From positions 62,001 to 126,000 of the forward strand of contig JAEYOV010000076.1 in NCBI GenBank assembly GCA_023411395.1: 64,000 nt of DNA. Direction: 5' to 3'. Below, piece after piece: positions 60,292-64,000 of this stretch (position 1 is its first letter; every line of letters starts with the position of its first letter). This DNA is from Bacillota bacterium. GTDB taxonomy: Bacteria; Bacillota; Clostridia; Christensenellales; Aristaeellaceae. The position numbers were made by a program, and so were the translations under genes. The notes under the pieces were generated by a model, which saw only the letters and a program-made list of their open reading frames with translations, did no database searches and was not told the origin of the DNA.

Positions 60292-60768
60292 TCAATTGTT
60301 CACGAACTCCGCGCCCCGCTCTGTAAGCACGGTGACTTTGGACGCACGCAGAACAATGTACTCCGCTTCGCCTTCCTTCATCTTTTCCACCGTGCCCACC
60401 ACCTCAATCCAGTCATCAATCTTGGGCAATTCCCCGTCATACAAAAACTCAAAGCCGGCGGAACCGTCATACCCGCAGCAGCCGGGCCCCCTGCGCATAA
60501 CATAATGATACGTGTTCCCGCCCGCCAGGTCCACATAGGTTTGATACATGCCTTCCAATTTGATGGCCTTGCCCTGATAATCGTCCGGGTTCAGGTACAC
60601 GTCGTTGCATTGGGCAATGAACAGCTTTTCGGTGATTTCCACCACCGGGATTTCCGGCGCGGCAGCCGGCGCCTGCGCCGTGGGTACGGGCGCGACCGCT
60701 GCTTGATTCTGGCAGCCGGTAAGCATCAGGGCACAAACCAACAGGACAAATCCCAGCATCCTTTTCAT
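60292..60768 (-). CDS. Zinc-operon lipoprotein (TIGR03943/YcgQ-like domain)
   Basis: A 158-residue lipoprotein with a canonical lipobox (LMLTGC, Cys19). The mature part carries a block NPDDYQGKAIKLEGMYQTY and a Cys-rich GPGCCGYDG loop resembling the C-terminal domain of YcgQ-type proteins, probably an OB-like fold. It overlaps znuB by 4 nt, so it belongs to the zinc operon. The Cys pair could bind metal. The role is inferred from context. Confidence 0.75.
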   Translation of the reverse strand: MKRMLGFVLLVCALMLTGCQNQAAVAPVPTAQAPAAAPEIPVVEITEKLFIAQCNDVYLNPDDYQGKAIKLEGMYQTYVDLAGGNTYHYVMRRGPGCCGYDGSAGFEFLYDGELPKIDDWIEVVGTVEKMKEGEAEYIVLRASKVTVLTERGAEFVNN

Positions 60769-61610
60769 ACAGTGTCCTCCCGCCTTCTTTTAATCAGCCT
60801 GCCCAAAAGGGCAAACAGGCAAAACGCCGTGAGATTTACGGCAACCACCCCTGCCCCGGCGGGGATGGAATACACAAATGAAAGAAAGATTCCGATAAAG
60901 AAGCATACCACCGACAAGAGGGCGGATGTAACGACCACAGCACGGAAGCTTTTGCAAACCCGCATGGAGGTGAGCGCGGGGAAGATGATGAGGCTGGAGA
61001 TGAGCATGGCGCCCATCATCCGCATGCCGATAACGATGGTCAGCGCCGTAAGCACCGCGATCAATGTGTTGTACCTGCCGGCTTTGACGCCGGTGGCCCT
61101 GGCAAAGCTCTCGTCGAACGTCACCGCGAAAATTTTGTTGTACAAAAACAGATACAGCATAAGTACCACCGCCGACACCGCAACGCTCAAATACACGTCG
61201 TTTTTGCTCATGGCCAGGATGCTGCCGAACAGGTAGTTGCACACGTCGGTGTTCATCCCCGTGGTCAGGGAGATGACGATCACGCCGATGGCCAACGCGC
61301 TGCTGGATATGAGGGCAATGGCCGCGTCGCCCTTGATCTTGCTGTTTTCGCTGATGCGGAGCAGCCCGAAGGCCGCTATGGTCACCACAGGGATGGCTAC
61401 CTCCAGCGGGGCCAGGTTCAGCGCCATGGCGATGGCCAGCGCGCCAAAGCTCACGTGGGACAGCCCGTCGCCGATCATGGAGTACCGCTTCAAAACAAGC
61501 GTCACGCCCAGTAGCGCCGCGCACAAGGATACCAGGATGCCTACCACCAGCGCGCGGATGATAAATGTATAGGAGAAAAGCTGGCTTATCAGCTCAAACA
61601 ATCCCGTCAT
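60765..61610 (-). CDS. znuB: Zinc/manganese-type ABC permease
   Basis: A 281-residue membrane protein of the ABC-3 family with 8-9 helices. Typical blocks are LLGVTLVLKRYSMIGDGLSHVSFGALAI and AMLISSLIIFPALTSMRV. It overlaps znuC by 17 nt. With ZnuA and ZnuC it imports a divalent metal, most likely zinc given the His-rich receptor and the Fur-family gene upstream. Confidence 0.92.
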   Translation of the reverse strand: MTGLFELISQLFSYTFIIRALVVGILVSLCAALLGVTLVLKRYSMIGDGLSHVSFGALAIAMALNLAPLEVAIPVVTIAAFGLLRISENSKIKGDAAIALISSSALAIGVIVISLTTGMNTDVCNYLFGSILAMSKNDVYLSVAVSAVVLMLYLFLYNKIFAVTFDESFARATGVKAGRYNTLIAVLTALTIVIGMRMMGAMLISSLIIFPALTSMRVCKSFRAVVVTSALLSVVCFFIGIFLSFVYSIPAGAGVVAVNLTAFCLFALLGRLIKRRREDTV

Positions 61611-62301
61611 CTCCCATCATCCTTCGGCAGATGCCGGTCTTTTTGTATTCCTCCGTGGGGCCAAAGAAGGCTGCGTGGGTTTGCATGTGCAGGATTTTGC
61701 TGCCGTAGCGGACGGCCATGTTCATATCATGGGAGACCATGATCACCGTAACGCCAAGCTCACGGTTGAGCTTTTCAATGAGCGCGTACAGTTCTCCCGT
61801 CACCACTGGGTCAAGGCCCGCGGCGGGCTCATCCAACAGCAACAGCTTTTCGGTGGCGCACAGGGCGCGTGCCAAAAGCACGCGCCGCTGCTGTCCGCCC
61901 GACAGTTCGCGGAAGGATTTTTTGGAAATGGCGTCAAGCCCCAATAGGCGGATGTTTCCCGCCGCCCGTTCTTTTTCCGTAAGGCTGTAAAAAGGTTTCA
62001 TGCCACGGCGGTTCAAGCACCCGGACAGCACCACTTCATGAACGCTGGCGGGAAAGTCCGCCTGCACGGCGGTCTGCTGGGGCAGATACCCGATTTCGTT
62101 CTGCCTGACGCCATGGAACGCAAGCTGGCCTCCGGTGGGCTTTATTAGTCCCAGCATGCCCTTGACCAGCGTGCTTTTCCCGGAGCCGTTTTCCCCCACG
62201 ATGCAAAGATAGTCCCCCGCCTGTACCGCAAGGCTGACATCCTTAACGGCCACGCGCCCATCGTAGTGCATGGTGATATGATTCAAGGTTAGCATATTCA
62301 A
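61594..62301 (-). CDS. znuC: Zinc-type ABC ATPase
   Basis: A 235-residue ATPase with Walker A GENGSGKST, signature LSGGQQRRV, Walker B LLLLDEPAAGLD and H-loop VSHD. The Q-loop LPQQTAVQADFPASVHEVV is typical of metal importers. It overlaps znuA by 4 nt (ATGA). Confidence 0.94.
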   Translation of the reverse strand: MNMLTLNHITMHYDGRVAVKDVSLAVQAGDYLCIVGENGSGKSTLVKGMLGLIKPTGGQLAFHGVRQNEIGYLPQQTAVQADFPASVHEVVLSGCLNRRGMKPFYSLTEKERAAGNIRLLGLDAISKKSFRELSGGQQRRVLLARALCATEKLLLLDEPAAGLDPVVTGELYALIEKLNRELGVTVIMVSHDMNMAVRYGSKILHMQTHAAFFGPTEEYKKTGICRRMMGDDGIV

Positions 62302-63296
62302 GGCGTAACCAGCCCTTTCCGCAAGCTTTCCACGTTATCCCGCATGAGGGACACATACGTCACCCCCGCCTGAAAATCATCCCTGGATACACCCTGGCAG
62401 GACTGGAGCGTCAGTACTTCCGCCCCCGTCTGCTCACTGATGGAGCGGGCGATGTTCTGATTGCTCAATTCGATGGTGTAAATACAGGGCAGTTTGTTTT
62501 CCGTTACGGTGTTGATGAGGTAGGCGATGGTGGCCGCGCTGGCCTCCGTCTCCGTGCTGCAGCCGGGGAAAGCCGCCCTGTATTCAAGCCCGTATGCGTC
62601 CGCAAAATAGCGGAAGGGGAAACGGTCGCCAAACACCAGCAAGCGGTGGGAGGCCTGTGACACCACCGCCTCAAACTCCGCATCCACCGCCTGAATTTGA
62701 TCGATGTAGGACGCGGCGTTTTCCCGGTAGGCGACTTCGTTTCCCGTGTCGGCTTTTATCAGCGCGCCGGCAATGGCCTGAACCATCAAAACGGCGTTTT
62801 TGGGGGATGTCCAGATATGCTCGTCATATTCGCCCTCTTCGTGTTCGTGCTCGTGCTCTTCCCCTTCCTCGTGTTCTTCAACCTCAAGACCGTCATTCAC
62901 ATGATGATGCTCCTCTTCCGCCTGCATTCCTTCCACCGTTTCCTCCTCCACCGGCGCCACCGCGTCCATCAGGCGGACGATTTGCTTGCCGCTTACATCC
63001 ATGGACGAAAGTATCGTATCCACCCACACATCACTTTCCCCGCCGATGTACAGGAACACATCGGCGTTTTGAATCGCCAGGATATCGGCGGGAGAGGGGT
63101 CGAAGGAATGTATCTCCGCTCCGGGCTTCAAAAGCATTCTGATCTCAGCTTTGTCCCCGGCCACGGCCCGGGCAAAGTCATAAGGAGGAAAAATGGTGGA
63201 AACAACGCTTATTTTTTCGCCCGCCAATGCGGCGCAAAAAGGGATAGCCGATGCCAGAAGCATGACCAAAAGAGCCCAAACCATCATTTTTTTCAT
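62298..63296 (-). CDS. znuA: Zinc-binding ABC receptor with His/Glu-rich loop
   Basis: A 332-residue receptor of the ZnuA/TroA family. The signal peptide (VWALLVMLLASAIPFCAALA) lacks a canonical lipobox: the Cys at 21 is preceded by IPF. The metal ligands include H63 (AEIHSFDPSPADI), the His after DEHIW, and later His and Asp residues. Between them is a flexible loop very rich in His and Glu (about 120-160), typical of zinc receptors. The ATG has TAGGAGG. Confidence 0.92.
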   Translation of the reverse strand: MKKMMVWALLVMLLASAIPFCAALAGEKISVVSTIFPPYDFARAVAGDKAEIRMLLKPGAEIHSFDPSPADILAIQNADVFLYIGGESDVWVDTILSSMDVSGKQIVRLMDAVAPVEEETVEGMQAEEEHHHVNDGLEVEEHEEGEEHEHEHEEGEYDEHIWTSPKNAVLMVQAIAGALIKADTGNEVAYRENAASYIDQIQAVDAEFEAVVSQASHRLLVFGDRFPFRYFADAYGLEYRAAFPGCSTETEASAATIAYLINTVTENKLPCIYTIELSNQNIARSISEQTGAEVLTLQSCQGVSRDDFQAGVTYVSLMRDNVESLRKGLVTP

Positions 63297-63350
63297 GGCA
63301 AAATAGCCTCCTATTCCATTTTGAAAGCAGCAGGAATCAAAGGAGGCATC

Positions 63351-63662
63351 TCAATTGTTCAATTGTACCTTCAGGCTGACGGGAGTATTTTCCCTCGTAT
63401 TATCAAAAGAGAGATGCGGCAGCGCACCGTGCAGGGCCGTGAGGATGGCAAGCATTGCCGCCGCAAGCACCATGACAAGGACACCCAGACGGCGCAGCAT
63501 GTCCGAAAAGCGGTGGATCAGCGCGCACACGGGGCAATCCTGCCCGGTGCAGTCATGATGCATGTGGGCGGCAACAAACCAGGCGGAAAAAAAGAAGGCA
63601 ACGGTAAGGCAGGCGCAAACAAGCAGGGCAATGGCCCGCTTTGCAAAAGCGCTCTTATTCAA
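63351..63662 (-). CDS. Cys/His-rich small membrane protein
   Basis: A 103-residue protein with two membrane helices (ALLVCACLTVAFFFSAWFVA; LGVLVMVLAAAMLAILTAL) and a short outside loop HMHHDCTGQDCPVC between them, a probable metal site. The start is TTG at 63662, seven nt after GGAGG. It lies between the Fur-family gene and znuA in the same orientation, so it is probably part of the metal regulon. Confidence 0.75.
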   Translation of the reverse strand: MNKSAFAKRAIALLVCACLTVAFFFSAWFVAAHMHHDCTGQDCPVCALIHRFSDMLRRLGVLVMVLAAAMLAILTALHGALPHLSFDNTRENTPVSLKVQLNN

Positions 63663-63686
63663 GCCGCTTCCTCCCTTCCCGCCTTC

Positions 63687-64000
63687 CTATTTTCCGGCGC
63701 AGCCTTCGCAGCGCCCATACAAAACCGTCTTGAAGCTGTCCAGCTCAAAGCGGTGCTCGTTGAGCATATGCTTTTGCAGCCCGTCCATCTGGCTGCAGTC
63801 AAGGTGGATCATGCGTCCGCAGTCTGAGCATACCAGATGATAATGGTTCCTGTGGTTCTCCGGCTGCTCCACGTACTGGTAGCAGGCGGATGCCCCCTCC
63901 GGCGCGGCAAACTTCATCACCCTATGATCCTGAACCAGCCTTTCCAGATGGCGGTACACGGTTGTTTGGCCCACCGGCTCGCCCTGTCCCCGCAAATGAC
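63687..64000 (-). CDS. Fur-family regulator, 5' end beyond window
   Basis: The C-terminal 104 or so residues of a Fur/Zur/PerR regulator; the N-terminus is cut by the window edge. Seen: the recognition-helix region GQTTVYRHLERLVQDHRV, the ligand region NHRNHYHLVCSDCGRMIHLDCSQMD with one CxxC, and a second CxxC at the end (CEGC) for the structural zinc. Its neighbours suggest a zinc regulator (Zur). Confidence 0.88.
   Translation of the reverse strand, partial: HLRGQGEPVGQTTVYRHLERLVQDHRVMKFAAPEGASACYQYVEQPENHRNHYHLVCSDCGRMIHLDCSQMDGLQKHMLNEHRFELDSFKTVLYGRCEGCAGK

Overview
The window (about 58-60 % GC by eye, dense coding, strong GGAGG ribosome sites) looks like chromosomal DNA of a high-GC Gram-positive anaerobe of the class Clostridia, possibly near Christensenellales. 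The support is a T-box leader before thrS, VanY-type wall peptidase, BlaI/BlaR1-type signalling, DUF58/MoxR/transglutaminase and YitT genes, and NupNOPQ-, Opp- and Znu-type importers. No phage, CRISPR array, insertion-sequence transposase or tRNA gene was recognised. The taxonomic call is inference.

Layout. 1-4500: serine biosynthesis (serC-serA, minus strand) divergent from a maltodextrin-acting GH13 enzyme with a LacI/MalR-like operator. 4500-12000: CTP synthase, a flavodoxin-like protein and a BMP-family nucleoside importer. 12000-18200: YitT protein, MazF, and an nnr-acpS-P1 peptidase-birA cluster, with hairpin-rich non-coding DNA. 18200-23350: MoxR-DUF58-transglutaminase operon behind a leader carrying a 54-bp direct repeat. 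23350-29400: T-box and thrS, a CDP-alcohol phosphatidyltransferase, a membrane diguanylate cyclase and a MATE exporter.

29500-37200 is an Opp/Dpp-type peptide importer with two insertions. The OppC-type permease carries a complete seven-bladed RCC1-like beta-propeller between TM1 and the rest of the permease. The OppF-type ATPase carries about 190 residues of predicted coiled coil between Walker A and the Q-loop. A 63-residue membrane protein ends the operon.

37200-42700: a thioesterase, a putative two-domain glycan-related protein, glutamate dehydrogenase, a 900-bp repeat array and a VanY peptidase. 42770-53630 is one minus-strand locus: a beta-propeller/solute-binding-protein fusion, a BlaI-type repressor and BlaR1-type metalloprotease, a second propeller/solute-binding fusion, MalF/MalG-type permeases, and an HlyD-like adaptor with a MacB-like permease. 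Three matching operator sites (GAC[T/G]AT-N4-[A/G]TAGT[A/C]) lie in the promoter regions of the first fusion and of blaI, so that fusion is probably in the BlaI regulon. 53900-60250: phosphoglucomutase, a nucleotidyltransferase-fold protein and a GH2/GH127 glycosidase pair. 60290-64000: a Fur-family gene (cut by the window end), a Cys/His-rich membrane protein, znuA-znuC-znuB and a zinc-linked lipoprotein.

The most striking theme is extracytoplasmic beta-propellers joined to ABC importer parts at three places: one inside a permease and two at the N-terminus of solute-binding proteins. None of the five solute-binding proteins in the window has a canonical lipobox. I know of no description of this combination, but no database search was possible here.
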